Assembly (NCBI RefSeq): GCF_029894425.1
Contig: NZ_JARXYJ010000001.1
Coordinates: 6,014,001 to 6,078,000 of the forward strand
Direction: 5' to 3'
DNA: 64,000 nucleotides
From: Streptomyces sp. SAI-127
GTDB taxonomy: Bacteria > Actinomycetota > Actinomycetes > Streptomycetales > Streptomycetaceae
Shown here piece after piece: positions 11,645-20,414 of this stretch. Position 1 is the first letter of the stretch, and the number at the start of each line of letters is the position of its first letter. A program made the position numbers and the translations under genes. Under the pieces are notes generated by a model. That model saw nothing but the letters and a program-made list of their open reading frames with translations, had not been told where the DNA came from and ran no database searches.

Positions 11645-12952
11645 ATGACCACGACGGGGGAAGACACCACCGCGGCTCAGACGGGGCCGTGGTGGTGGGC
11701 ACGGTGGCGTAGTGCGGTACTGGACGTGGGCCTGGCGTCGGCGTCCGCGGTGGAGTGTGCGTTCGAGGGGATCCGCTTCGCGGAGGACGCCGGGATCCCG
11801 ATGGCCGCGGGGATCGTCTTCGGTGTGCTGGCGGGGTCGGTGCTGGTCGTCCGGCGCAAGTGGCCGATCGCCGTCGTACTCGTCTCGATCGCCATCACGC
11901 CCGCCCAGATGGGCTACCTCATGGGCATCGTCGGCCTGTACACGCTCGCCGCGTCCGAGCTGCCGCGCCGGATCATCGGCTCGCTGGCGGGGATGTCACT
12001 GGTCGGGATGCTGATCGTGATGTTCGTTCGGGTACGCCAGGACATGGCGCACGGTGAACTGGACCTGGGGGACTGGTTCGTCCCCTTCGCGTCGATCACC
12101 ACGGCCATCGGGATGACCGCGCCGCCGCTGCTGCTCGGGCTGTACGTGGGCGCTCGGCGCCGGCTCATGGAGAGCCTGCGGGAGCGGGCCGACGATCTGG
12201 AACGGGAGCTCCAGCTGCTCGCCGAGCGGGCCGAGGAGCGGGCCGAGTGGGCGCGCAACGAGGAGCGGACCCGTATCGCTCGCGAGATGCATGACGTCGT
12301 GGCCCATCGGGTGAGCCTGATGGTGGTGCACGCGGCCGCGCTTCAGGCCGTCGCCCGGAAGGATCCCGAGAAGGCCGTCAAGAACGCCGCGCTGGTGGGA
12401 GACATGGGACGGCAGGCGCTCACCGAACTGCGGGAGATGCTCGGGGTGCTGCGCAGCGGGGACGGCTTCGGGAGGCAGGATCGGGCCGCGGTGCCACTCG
12501 TCGCGGTGGGGGTGGCGGCGGCCGTGGCGGCCTCGCGGGCCGTGGAGGAGGCCGACGGGCCCTGTCTGGACGATCTGGAGACGTTGATCGGGCAGTCGGC
12601 CGCGGCGGGGATGGCCGTGGATCTGTCGGTGGAGGGTGACGTGCGGTCGTATGCCGCACAGATCGAGCAGACGGCGTTCCGGGTGGTGCAGGAGGCGCTG
12701 ACGAACGTCCACAAGCACGCGGCGGGCGCCAAGACGCACGTACGGCTGGCACACCGGGCGTCGGAGATCGCGATGCAGGTGGAGAACGAACCGCCGCCGG
12801 AGGTGCCGTCGCTCGCGTCGGCGCGACTGCCGTCGGGGGGCAACGGCCTGGTGGGGATGAAGGAGCGGGTCTCCGCGCTGGGCGGGGTGTTCGTGTCGGG
12901 GCCGACGGAGGCGGGGGGTTTCCGGGTGTCGGCGGTGATTCCGGCGGCGTGA
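11645..12952 (+). CDS. Sensor histidine kinase, HisKA_3/NarL family (orphan)
   Basis: 435 aa. Four to five hydrophobic helices fall within residues 25-175. A short coiled coil (about 178-205) precedes the HisKA_3 dimerisation box REMHDVVAHRVSLMVVHA, with the phospho-accepting His near residue 220. The C-terminal HATPase_c has an N-box-like EALTNVHKHA and a G-box GNGLVGMKERV. No response regulator gene lies on either side, although kinases of this family normally pair with NarL/LuxR regulators. The partner is therefore elsewhere or missing. The GGAGG before the ATG is only one base away, so initiation efficiency is unclear. Confidence 0.9.
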   Translation: MTTTGEDTTAAQTGPWWWARWRSAVLDVGLASASAVECAFEGIRFAEDAGIPMAAGIVFGVLAGSVLVVRRKWPIAVVLVSIAITPAQMGYLMGIVGLYTLAASELPRRIIGSLAGMSLVGMLIVMFVRVRQDMAHGELDLGDWFVPFASITTAIGMTAPPLLLGLYVGARRRLMESLRERADDLERELQLLAERAEERAEWARNEERTRIAREMHDVVAHRVSLMVVHAAALQAVARKDPEKAVKNAALVGDMGRQALTELREMLGVLRSGDGFGRQDRAAVPLVAVGVAAAVAASRAVEEADGPCLDDLETLIGQSAAAGMAVDLSVEGDVRSYAAQIEQTAFRVVQEALTNVHKHAAGAKTHVRLAHRASEIAMQVENEPPPEVPSLASARLPSGGNGLVGMKERVSALGGVFVSGPTEAGGFRVSAVIPAA

Positions 12953-13009
12953 CCGTCGTGGGGATCTGAGGCCTGGGGCCTGGGACCTGGGGCCTCTGGG
13001 CCCTGGGGC

Positions 13010-13504
13010 TCAGCCCGCGATGAGCCGGGTCGGTTCGATGCCGGAGACGAGCCCGGCGAGGGCCTGGTCGATGTCGGGGCCGAGGTACCAGTCGCCGGTG
13101 TGGTCGAGGACGTAGACGCGGCCCTCGGTGTCGATGCAGAGGATGGCCTGGGAGTCGGTCTCGGCGCCGAGCGGGCATACCTCGGTGCCGAGGGCGCGGC
13201 CGAGGTCGGCGAGGGTGCGGGCCATGTGGAGACCGTGCAGCGGGTCGAGGTGGAGGTGGGCGGGGGCGACCTGGCGGCCGGGGCCGGTGGGGGTCAGATG
13301 CAGTCCGCCGAACTCGGCCCAGGCCTCGACCGCGGCCGGGAACACGGCGTGCCGGTGTCCGGCCGGTGAGGTGTGGTCGCGCAGGGCGTCGGCCCAGATC
13401 TCGGCCTGCTTTATGTCCCAGCGTCCGGGCTGCCAGCCGGCGGCGCGCAGAACGGCGTCGACGGGGACGGGGAAACGGGTGGTGCCGGTGCGGTCGGGGT
13501 GCAT
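13010..13504 (-). CDS. SUKH-3 domain immunity-type protein
   Basis: 164 aa. The single domain fits SUKH-3: AAGWQPGRWD near residues 17-26, A-V-E-A-W-A-E-F-G-G-L-H-L around 55-65, and a C-terminal G-R-V-Y-V-L-D-H-T-G-D-W-Y-L-G strand. SUKH proteins are cytosolic immunity proteins that neutralise nuclease and deaminase toxins in polymorphic toxin systems (established for the superfamily). It lies 92 bp downstream of a YwqJ-like deaminase gene on the same strand, the standard toxin-then-immunity order. Its cognate partner is inferred from this position. Confidence 0.82.
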   Translation of the reverse strand: MHPDRTGTTRFPVPVDAVLRAAGWQPGRWDIKQAEIWADALRDHTSPAGHRHAVFPAAVEAWAEFGGLHLTPTGPGRQVAPAHLHLDPLHGLHMARTLADLGRALGTEVCPLGAETDSQAILCIDTEGRVYVLDHTGDWYLGPDIDQALAGLVSGIEPTRLIAG

Positions 13505-13596
13505 CTGCCCTTCGCGTTCGTCGAGGTCATGGGTGGGCGCCGTGGTGCACGGCGGCGCCGTCGTACGGGTGGTACGGGTCGTACTGGTGGGGGGTG

Positions 13597-14160
13597 TCAG
13601 CCGCCGTTCGCCGTCGGGTCGACGATGCGTACGCCGAAGTGGGCGCTCAGAGCGGTGCAGGCGCGGCAGGGGGCGGCGAAGCTGCCGTGCAGCGGGTCGC
13701 CGTCCTCGCGGATGCGGCGGGCGGTGAGCTTGGCCTGCTTGAGAGCGCGGCGGGCCTCGCCGTTGGTCATCGGTTTGCGGCCGGCGCGCTTGCTGCGGGC
13801 GGCGTCGGCGGCGGCGATGTGCCGCGATATGAGCATGGTCTCGGCGCAGCGGCCGGTGAAGCGGTCGCGCCGGTCGCTGCCGAGGGTGTCGAGGAAGTCC
13901 TGGACGAGCGGGTGCAGCGGCGGGACCTGATCGCCGCGGGCCGCGGTGGAGGTGAGCGTGGCGCCACGGACGGAGAGGGCGGCGGCGACCGTGGGCAGTA
14001 TGCCGTCGCGGCGGTGCCGGAGAGCGGGCGCGTGGGGTCTCTCGGCGCTGCTCCAGCCGATGCGGGGATCGCCGTTGAGGCCGGCGTGCGGGCTGCCGTT
14101 CGCGCCGGTCGTCGTGCCCGTGTGCGGTCCTGTGTGCGGTCCCGTCTGCGTCGTGTTCAT
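13597..14160 (-). CDS. YwqJ-like nucleic acid/nucleotide deaminase domain protein
   Basis: 187 aa from the ATG at 14160, which has GGAGGGG upstream. The N-terminal ~45 residues are a low-complexity Thr/Gly/His/Pro segment. The rest carries zinc-dependent deaminase motifs: G-R-C-A-E-T (C105, E107) and P-C-R-A-C-T (C165, C168), the C-x-E plus PCxxC pattern of YwqJ-type deaminases used as toxin tips. No signal peptide, WXG, Rhs or PT-VENN element is present. It is therefore a free-standing deaminase rather than an exported polymorphic toxin. Substrate (RNA, DNA or nucleotide) is unknown. Probably cotranscribed with the SUKH-3 gene. Confidence 0.78.
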   Translation of the reverse strand: MNTTQTGPHTGPHTGTTTGANGSPHAGLNGDPRIGWSSAERPHAPALRHRRDGILPTVAAALSVRGATLTSTAARGDQVPPLHPLVQDFLDTLGSDRRDRFTGRCAETMLISRHIAAADAARSKRAGRKPMTNGEARRALKQAKLTARRIREDGDPLHGSFAAPCRACTALSAHFGVRIVDPTANGG

Positions 14161-14494
14161 GATCGTCATCCCCTCCCGAGCATCCCCCCGGATGTCACAG
14201 ACTGCCAAACAGCGGGGCTGGTGCGGAAGCTGGGGCGGTGCGACACGCCCGGGTTCGGGCGGGCCGTCACAGCGGGGTGACGCCTGGTCACGGAAGCGGA
14301 GGGGGGCTGACCGGTGCCCGGTGACCGGTGTCGTCGTACCGCATAGGCTGTCGGCACCGCGATCCAAGTGGTTGCCGCGATGCGCGCGGTTGACGCGTGG
14401 AGACGGACGAGACAGTCGATACGGCGCGTGGCGGCCCTGCTTTGACCAAGGGGCCGCCGCGGGTCGTACCAGAGCGCCGCAGGGGGCTTTCGCC
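14161..14494. other. Divergent promoter region between the deaminase gene and the WHH-SUKH gene
   Basis: These 334 bp separate two divergent operons of the toxin-domain cluster. The only clear sites are the ribosome binding sites at each end (GGAGGGG on the minus strand near 14170; AGGGGG at 14481-14486). Two TTGAC-like hexamers occur on the plus strand, but neither has a convincing -10 at 16-18 bp. No strong dyad was found. Confidence 0.5.
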
Positions 14495-15484
14495 ATGACG
14501 ACAGGTCGGCTCGGGCAACAAGCCGCGCCGCCGAACGCGGCCTATGCCGGGCAGGTCGTGCATTTCCCGGATCCGGTCCGGGCCACGCGTCATCCCAGAG
14601 GGGTGCGGGTGGACGAGCATGGCTACCCCGACTTTTCGCCCTACGCGCGGGCCGCCGCCGAGATCGCGGAGCCGCCGGAGGGTTTCGGGGTCGACGAACT
14701 GCGGCTGACGGACTACGTGTCGGCGAACGCGGCACTGTCGGCGACCGGTCACGAGCTGTGGGACACGGTGCCTGCGGTGGCGACGCCGCACGGCTGGACG
14801 TGGCACCACGTGGTGGGTTCGCGACGGCTCGAGCTGATCCCGGTCGAGGTGAAGGCGCTGCTGCGGCATCACGGCGGGATCGCGACGACACGTGTCGACC
14901 AGAACAAGCGGGGGACGCGGCCGTTGCAGGAGACGCGTCCGGCGCATTTCGGGCTCCCGAAGTCGTCGGTGGCGGTGACGGAGTCGCAGGTGCAGGGGGT
15001 CGAGGAGGATCTCGGGTACCGGCTGCCGGGCGCGTACCGGTCGTTCCTGAAGGCGGCGGGCGGATCGGCGCCGGTGGGGGCCGCGCTGGACGCGGAGTTG
15101 GGCCTCCTGGTCGACCAGCCGTTCTTCACGGTGCGGGACGAGGCGGCGGTCAACGACCTCGTGTACGTCAACAAGTGTCTGCGCGACCATCTGACGAAGG
15201 ACTACCTCGGTGTCGGCTTCGTCCAGGGCGGTCTGCTGGCTGTGAAGGTGAGGGGCGAGGGGACCGGCTCGGTCTGGTTCTGCGCCTACGACGACGCGCG
15301 GGATGTCGATCCCTCGCTGCCGCCGGCGGAGCGCGTGCAGCGGCTGTTGCTGCCCTGCGGTGCGGACTTCGATGTGTTCCTGTCCCGACTGGCCGGTAAT
15401 CCGCCGGAGTTGGAGACGGTGGCGAACCTGATGGTGGACGGCGGTTTCGCGCGGTCCGTTCCGGTGTCCTCGGTGGGGGAGTGA
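14495..15484 (+). CDS. WHH nuclease-like domain fused to SMI1/KNR4 (SUKH) domain
   Basis: 329 aa; the ATG at 14495 has AGGGGG 8 bp upstream. Residues ~40-130 resemble the WHH branch of HNH/Endo VII toxin nucleases: G-Y-P-D-F near 43, then T-W-H-H at 102-105, L-E-L-I-P around 112-116 and R-H-H-G-G at 124-128. The usual P-x-x-x-H residue reads V-E-V-K, so a catalytic position may be lost. Residues ~155-325 are a SUKH domain (EEDLGYRLPGAYRSFLKAAGG). Toxin-like and immunity-like domains in one chain suggest a decoy or self-inhibited protein; that is inference. Eight bp separate it from the next gene. Confidence 0.75.
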   Translation: MTTGRLGQQAAPPNAAYAGQVVHFPDPVRATRHPRGVRVDEHGYPDFSPYARAAAEIAEPPEGFGVDELRLTDYVSANAALSATGHELWDTVPAVATPHGWTWHHVVGSRRLELIPVEVKALLRHHGGIATTRVDQNKRGTRPLQETRPAHFGLPKSSVAVTESQVQGVEEDLGYRLPGAYRSFLKAAGGSAPVGAALDAELGLLVDQPFFTVRDEAAVNDLVYVNKCLRDHLTKDYLGVGFVQGGLLAVKVRGEGTGSVWFCAYDDARDVDPSLPPAERVQRLLLPCGADFDVFLSRLAGNPPELETVANLMVDGGFARSVPVSSVGE

Positions 15485-16266
15485 ACTGACCGATGGTGAC
15501 GTTCGCGCAGGCGCAGGAGCGCGCGGAAGAGTGGATCAACGGGGATGTGCCGTCGTATCAGCACCGTGAGGTGCGGGTGCGGGAGTTCGACCTCGGGTTC
15601 GTGGTGTGGGCCGAGGACCGTGCGGAGGGACCGCGTTCGGACGGCGGTGCGCAGCGGCTGGTGATCGCCCGGGACAGCGGGGAGGCCACGCTGTGGCCCT
15701 CGCTGCCGGTGGGCGAGGTGATCCGCCGCTACGAGGAGACGTACGGCCGGGAGGACGGAGTCGAGGATGCGGGGGGCGCGTCCGCGGCGTCCCGGGTCGA
15801 TCTGAACCAGACGTCGTTTCTTCTGACGCCGCCGGAGTGGTTGCAGGACGCGGCGGACAAGTTGGGGATCGGTGGCGCCGGGGAGGGGGCTTCTGCCGGG
15901 GCTCGGGACGGTGGGCCTGCGGGTGCGGGTGCGGATGTCGGGTCGAGGGCTGATTCGGGTGCCGCGCCGGGGGTGCCTTCGGGGGCGAGGCCGTGGACCG
16001 GGACCGACACCAACGGGGGTGAGGACCTCTCCGTGGCGTTGCCGGAGACGGTGTTCTCGGCGCCGGTGAGCGGTGGGGGTAGCGGTAGCGATACGGAGGA
16101 GGGGGCTTCGTCGGCCTTGGAGGGCTCGGAGGTCGCGGAGGTCTCGGAGGGCGTGGACGTCCAGGAGGTCTCGGAGGACTCGGAAGCCTCGGAAACCTCG
16201 GAGGTCTTGGACTCAAGGACTGCGCGGATTTCGGGGGGTGGGCGGGGGGCCATGCCGCCGGGTCCG

Positions 16267-16640
16267 TCTTCGTACGGTTATCCGCAGGGGGCCGGCGCTT
16301 CGGGTGCGGCTGCTGCGGGTGGCGCGGAGGCTGGTGTCACGCCTCCGCCTCCGTCTGCGCCGGGGGCGTCTTCGTACGGGTATCCGCAGGGGGCCGGCGC
16401 TTCGGGTGCGGCTGCTGCGGGTGGCCCGGAGGCTGGTGTCACGCCTCCGCCTCCGTCTGCGCCGGGGGCGTCTTCGTACGGGTATCCGCAGGGGTCGGGT
16501 GGGTCGGGTGTGGCTGGTCCTGCGCCTGCGCCGAGTGCCTCTTCGTACGGCAATCCGCAGGGGTCGGGTGCTTCCGGTGCGGCTGGTCCTCCGCCTCCGC
16601 CGGGGGCGTCCTCGTACGGATATCCGCAGGTGCCCGGTGG
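16267..16640 (+). repeat. In-gene tandem repeats encoding S-S-Y-G-Y-P-Q modules
   Basis: Five units, each starting with codons for S-S-Y-G-(Y/N)-P-Q, begin at 16267, 16369, 16471, 16540 and 16609. The first two are nearly identical 102-bp units; later ones are 69 bp. Periods are multiples of three, so the repeats preserve frame. They form a low-complexity linker. Confidence 0.85.
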
Positions 16641-17598
16641 TGGTGCTGGGGCGCCTCAGCCGCCGGGTGTGCCTGGCGCTCCCGGTGCTCCGGGGCCCGC
16701 GCCGAGCGCCGGGGACATCGCCGATGTCGCCACCAGCAAGTTGGCACCTCCCTCGCGGGGGGCGCAGGCCGGGGGACCGACCCCGCCGCCTCCGCCGGGT
16801 CCTCCCGGGGTGCCCGGTGCGCAGCCGGGGAGCTCGGCTCCGCCGCCCGCTCCTGGTGCGCCGGGGGGCGGGTATGTGCCCACCCAGTTCGTGTCGGCAC
16901 CGGGTGTCGAGGGGCCTTCGGGATCGGGAGCACCGCAGCCTCCGGGCGCACAGTCCGCTGGCGGTGCCCTCTGGCGGTGCGCCGACTCCGCCTCCACCTG
17001 GGGCTCCGGGTACGCCGAATCCGTCCGGCGGTCCGGGGTTCCCGGGTGCACCGGGGTCCGGCGCTCCGGGCGTGCCGCAGGTTTCCGGTGGCCCGGGTTC
17101 ATCGCAGTTTCCGGGTGTACCGGGTGGGTCGGGTGCTCCGCAGCCGCCCGGTGCTCCGGGTGGTCCGCAGGCTTCGGGTGTGCCGGGTGGGTCTGGTGCT
17201 CCGCAGCCGCCCGGTGCTCCGGGTGGACCGCAGGCTTCGGGTGCGCCGGGTTGGTCGGGTGCTCCGGGTGGTCCGCAGGCTTCGGGTGTGCCGGGTGCTC
17301 CCGGCGCGCCGCAGCCTCCTGGTGCCCCCGGTGTTCCGCGGACCCCGCCTGGGGCCTTGCACCACGCGGAAACCATGTTGTCCTCGCCCCCGGCGGGCGG
17401 CCCCGGCATTCCTCCGCCGCCGCAAGCCCCCCGCTCTCCTGGCACCCCCGGACCCCAGGGATCTCCCAGTGCTCCAGGGGCTTCTGGGATCCCCGGCGCC
17501 CCTGGAGCGGCTCCGGGCGCTCCGCAGCCGATGCCGCCCGGCACGATGCCGCCCCCGCCTCCGGGTGCCGTACCGTCCCCGGGCCCGGTGCCTCCGCC

Positions 17599-17890
17599 CG
17601 GGCAGCCGTTGTCGGGACAGCCGGCGCCGGGACAGCCCGCACCCGGGCAGCCTTTGTCCGGGCAGCCGATGTCGGGACAGCCCGCGCCGGGACAGCCCGC
17701 GCCGGGACAGCCTGCGCCGGGACAGCCTGCGCCGGGACCGTCTCTGTCCGGGCAACCATTGCTGGGACAACCCACACCGGGACAAACCGCACCGGGACAG
17801 CCCGCGCCGGGGCACTCTCTGTCCGGGCAGCCGATGTCAGGCCAGCCCGCGCCGGGTCAGTCCTCGCCCGGCCAGTCCGGCCCCGGTCAG
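17599..17890 (+). repeat. In-gene G-Q-P-x-x repeats
   Basis: About 18 copies of a 15-bp unit encoding G-Q-P-(A/L/M)-(P/S) form the second low-complexity linker of the frameshifted gene, just before its deaminase-like domain. The near-identical DNA (GGACAGCCCGCGCCG and variants) makes slippage and copy-number change likely here. Confidence 0.8.
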
Positions 17891-18927
17891 CCTCCGGCCT
17901 ACGGCTACCCCCAGCAGGCGCAGCCCACCGTCGGGCCCGGGTATCAGGCCGTCCTTCGCTACCGTGCGCAGGACGGGTCGGAGCAGCAGTTGATCCGGCG
18001 GTCGGCGCCGGGGACGCCGCACCCCGAGTGGCAGATCTTCCACGAGCTGCGCGGCATGAACGTGCCCCCGGATCAAGTGCTGGAGCTGCACACCGAGTTG
18101 GAGTCGTGCGAGTTGCCGGGGGCGTACTGCGCGCGGATGATCCGGGAGCAGTGGCCGCAGGCGCGGATCGCGAGCATCGCCCCGTACGGCACGGATCACG
18201 CGAGCCGACAGCAGGGCATGCAGCAACTCCTGGCGCACCAGGGCGAGTTGCACCAGGTGGCGGACGGGCCGGCCCGCCCCGCGCCGGTGCGCGCGCCGTT
18301 GCCGCCCGTCCAGGCCGCACCGCCGATCCCGCCGGAGGGCGTGGCGCAGGAGCTGGCGGGGGCTTTCGGCCCCGGCATCTTCAGGTTCGAGCAGGCCGCG
18401 GTGTCCCGCCAGGGCGTACCGCCGGTCGTCGCGCACTCGCTGGTCGTGGCGGGGTTGCCGTTGGACATGGGCCCGTTCTTCTGGGCGCAGGCCCAGCCGG
18501 GGCGTCCCGTGCCGACGCTGGCGGAGCTGGCGGCCGAGCGCGGAGTGCAGCCGGCCTCCGACGCGGGCTCGTACCTCGTCATGGGCAGCGACTTCGGCAA
18601 GGCGATCTGCGTGCAGTACGGGACGGCGAACATCGTCGCCGTACCCGTCGAGGCGGGCCCCGGCGGTGCTCCCGTACCGCCGCAGTTCGTGAACACGGGC
18701 CTGCCCGAGTTCCAGCGCTGCCTGGCGCTGCTCGGCCGGATGTGGCGGCTCCGCTTCGGTCTGAACCAGGAGCAGGCGGGTCGATGGACCGTCGACTTCC
18801 AGGCCCAGCTGGCCTCGCTCGATCCGGCGGCGCTGGGTTCGCCGGAGAGCTGGTGGTCGGTGCTGCTGGAGCAGATGTGGGACGGGCTGCTGTGACGCCC
18901 CGCCGCTGATCCGCACGTGTGCGTGGA

Positions 18928-18963
18928 GGGCCGGGCCGGTCGTGTGACCGGGCCCGGCCCTTT
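18928..18963 (+). terminator. Rho-independent terminator of the toxin-domain cluster
   Basis: A long GC stem of about 14 bp (GGGCCGGGCCGGTC pairing with GACCGGGCCCGGCCC, one mismatch) around GTGT is followed by TTT, 33 bp past the SUKH-4 stop codon. Confidence 0.8.
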
Positions 18964-19117
18964 CACATGTGTGTGACTGACGACCGTCATGACCGGGACC
19001 TACCGGGCCTGTACGCGGAGTGTCGCGTTATGAACATTTCTGTCCGATACATCAAGATGTGCGCGAAATCATCATTTCGTGTCCGTTCGTGTTGTTTCGG
19101 CGGAGAGGGGTTCCAGG

Positions 19118-20005
19118 ATGAGCAGCGCACCGGTGTCGCCGCAGGGGTTCGTGGCCGTACGAGGGCGCGGCTACCGTCCCGAACAGGTCGACGCGTACGC
19201 CGCCGCCCTGTCCCGGGACCGTGACGCCGCCTGGGAACGGGCCGCCCGTCTCACCGTGCTCGCCAGGGAGATGGAGGCGGAGTTGGTGTGTCTGCGGGAG
19301 GTCGTGGCGGGGCTGACGCCTCAGGCGTACGAGGCACTCGGCGAGGGTGCGCGGCGGCTCTTCGAACTGGGGCAGGAGGAGGCCGCGGACGTCCGGGACA
19401 GGGCGCGACAGGAGGCGCAGCGCCTCGCGGACGAGGCTCAGGCGTACGCCGACGGCGTACAGGATGCCGCGCAGGCGCACGCCGACGCCGTGCGCGCCGA
19501 GGTCGACGAACGCGCCCGTCAGCGGCTGCTCGTCGCGCGCGCCGAGGCCGACGAGATCCGTGTCGCCGCCCGGCGTGAGGTGAAAGCGGGGCGCGGGGAA
19601 GCGCTCGCCGCGTTGCGCGACGTACGGCAGCGCACCATCGGGATGCTCGCCGAGCAGGCCAAGGAGCATGCGGAGCGATGGGCCGAGGTGGAGCGGGCCG
19701 AGGAGAAGCGGGCGGCCGAGGCGGAGGCGCGGGTCGCCGAACGGGCGGCGCGGGCGGAGGCGGCGCTGTCGGACGCGAAGCGGGAGTTCGCGGCGGCGGA
19801 GGCCTCGGTGGGACAGCGCGAGGAGGACGCACGCGCGCGTGCGGCGGAGATCGTCGCGGAGGCGCGGATCCAGGAGGAGCGGATCGCCGGTGAGACGGAG
19901 CGGGTGCTGTGCAAGCACGCGGAGCACCGCGACGAGGTCCAGGCACAGATGGACCACGTACGCAGCAGCCTGACAGCACTCACAGGGAGAGCGGCAACGG
20001 AGTGA
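19118..20005 (+). CDS. DivIVA/FilP-like coiled-coil protein (often annotated cellulose-binding protein)
   Basis: 295 aa from the ATG at 19118, preceded by GAGAGGGG. The N-terminus FVAVRGRGYRPEQVDAY matches the DivIVA-type membrane/pole-targeting motif (F-x-x-x-x-x-G-Y-x-x-x-x-V-D). Nearly all the rest (about 30-285) is Ala/Glu/Arg heptads predicted to form a long coiled coil. Streptomyces has several such proteins, such as FilP and Scy, which build cytoskeletal assemblies at hyphal tips; the cellulose-binding label comes from early annotation. It lies downstream of the toxin-domain cluster but behind a terminator, so it is probably separate. Confidence 0.8.
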   Translation: MSSAPVSPQGFVAVRGRGYRPEQVDAYAAALSRDRDAAWERAARLTVLAREMEAELVCLREVVAGLTPQAYEALGEGARRLFELGQEEAADVRDRARQEAQRLADEAQAYADGVQDAAQAHADAVRAEVDERARQRLLVARAEADEIRVAARREVKAGRGEALAALRDVRQRTIGMLAEQAKEHAERWAEVERAEEKRAAEAEARVAERAARAEAALSDAKREFAAAEASVGQREEDARARAAEIVAEARIQEERIAGETERVLCKHAEHRDEVQAQMDHVRSSLTALTGRAATE

Positions 20006-20384
20006 CAGCCGGGCAGTCGGCAGTAAGGGGCAAACGGGGCGGCCAGGACAGGCCAGTGGGACGGCCAGCGCAGCCGGCGCGGCCGGGACAGTCAGGGCAG
20101 CTGGGGCGGTCAAGGTAGCCGTGGCAGCTGGGCCAGCCGGGGCAGCCGGGGCAGCCAGGGCAGCGGGACGGCCGGGGCAGTCAAGGCAGTCAGGGCCGGT
20201 CAGGGCAGCTGGGCTAGCCAGGACAGAGGGATGGCCAGGCCAGCTGGGGCGGTCAAGGCAGCAGGGGCAGTGGGACGGCCAGGGCAGCCGGGCGGCCGGG
20301 GCAGCCGCGCCAGCCAGGACAGCTGGGCTGTCACGGCAGCCGACCAGGGGCGCAGGCCTGATGCCGGCCGCCTGCACCCACCCA
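20006..20384. repeat. Degenerate G-rich short repeats in intergenic DNA
   Basis: About 380 bp made of variants of GGCAGCYGGG and GGACGGCCAGG, with locally perfect runs such as three GGCAGCC copies near 20145-20165. Open frames here consist only of Gly/Gln/Pro/Ala and change frame freely, so I see no gene. Confidence 0.7.
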
Positions 20385-20414
20385 GGGGCGCGGGGAACTG
20401 CGCGACCAGCCCCC
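20385..20414. repeat. REP-like hairpin element common in Streptomyces intergenic DNA
   Basis: GGGGCGCGGGGAACTGCGCG continues to GCCCC at 20414. GGGGC pairs with GCCCC and an internal GCGC with GCGC. From memory this exact motif recurs at the ends of transcription units throughout Streptomyces genomes, so it may act as a terminator or RNA-stabilising element. Confidence 0.6.

Larger units (their letters stand above)
15493..18895 (+). pseudogene. Frameshifted YrhB / proline-rich / deaminase-like / SUKH-4 fusion gene
   Basis: One long gene read in two frames. From the ATG at 15493 the first frame gives a YrhB-type (Imm35) domain (residues ~1-80), an acidic linker, then Tyr/Gly/Pro repeats. Sense continues only if reading moves +1 between about 16962 and 16977. 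The second frame then runs through Pro/Gly/Gln repeats to a deaminase-like segment (TELESCELPGAYCARMI near 18095-18145) and a C-terminal SUKH-4 domain ending LLEQMWDGLL. The first frame stays open to 18909 but turns into Cys/Trp/Arg-rich nonsense. The full product would be about 1,130 aa. A one-base indel in the repeat CTGGCGGTGC, or a sequencing error, is likelier than programmed shifting. Confidence 0.75.

Noticed and set aside
16955..16985. Programmed ribosomal frameshift in the SUKH-4 fusion gene
   Set aside because: No slippery heptamer, stop codon in the zero frame or stimulatory structure is evident; an indel in repeated sequence is simpler.
16213..17775. Collagen-like Gly-x-Pro / Gly-Cys-Pro repeat protein on the minus strand
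   Set aside because: It is the reverse of the in-gene Pro/Gly/Gln repeats of the SUKH-4 fusion; the plus strand ends in a real SUKH-4 domain and the minus frame has no signal or anchor.
16980..18909. Continuation of frame 1 of the fusion gene as a single 1,138-residue protein
   Set aside because: Beyond about 16970 this frame becomes Cys/Trp/Arg-rich and matches nothing, while frame 2 encodes the deaminase-like and SUKH-4 domains.
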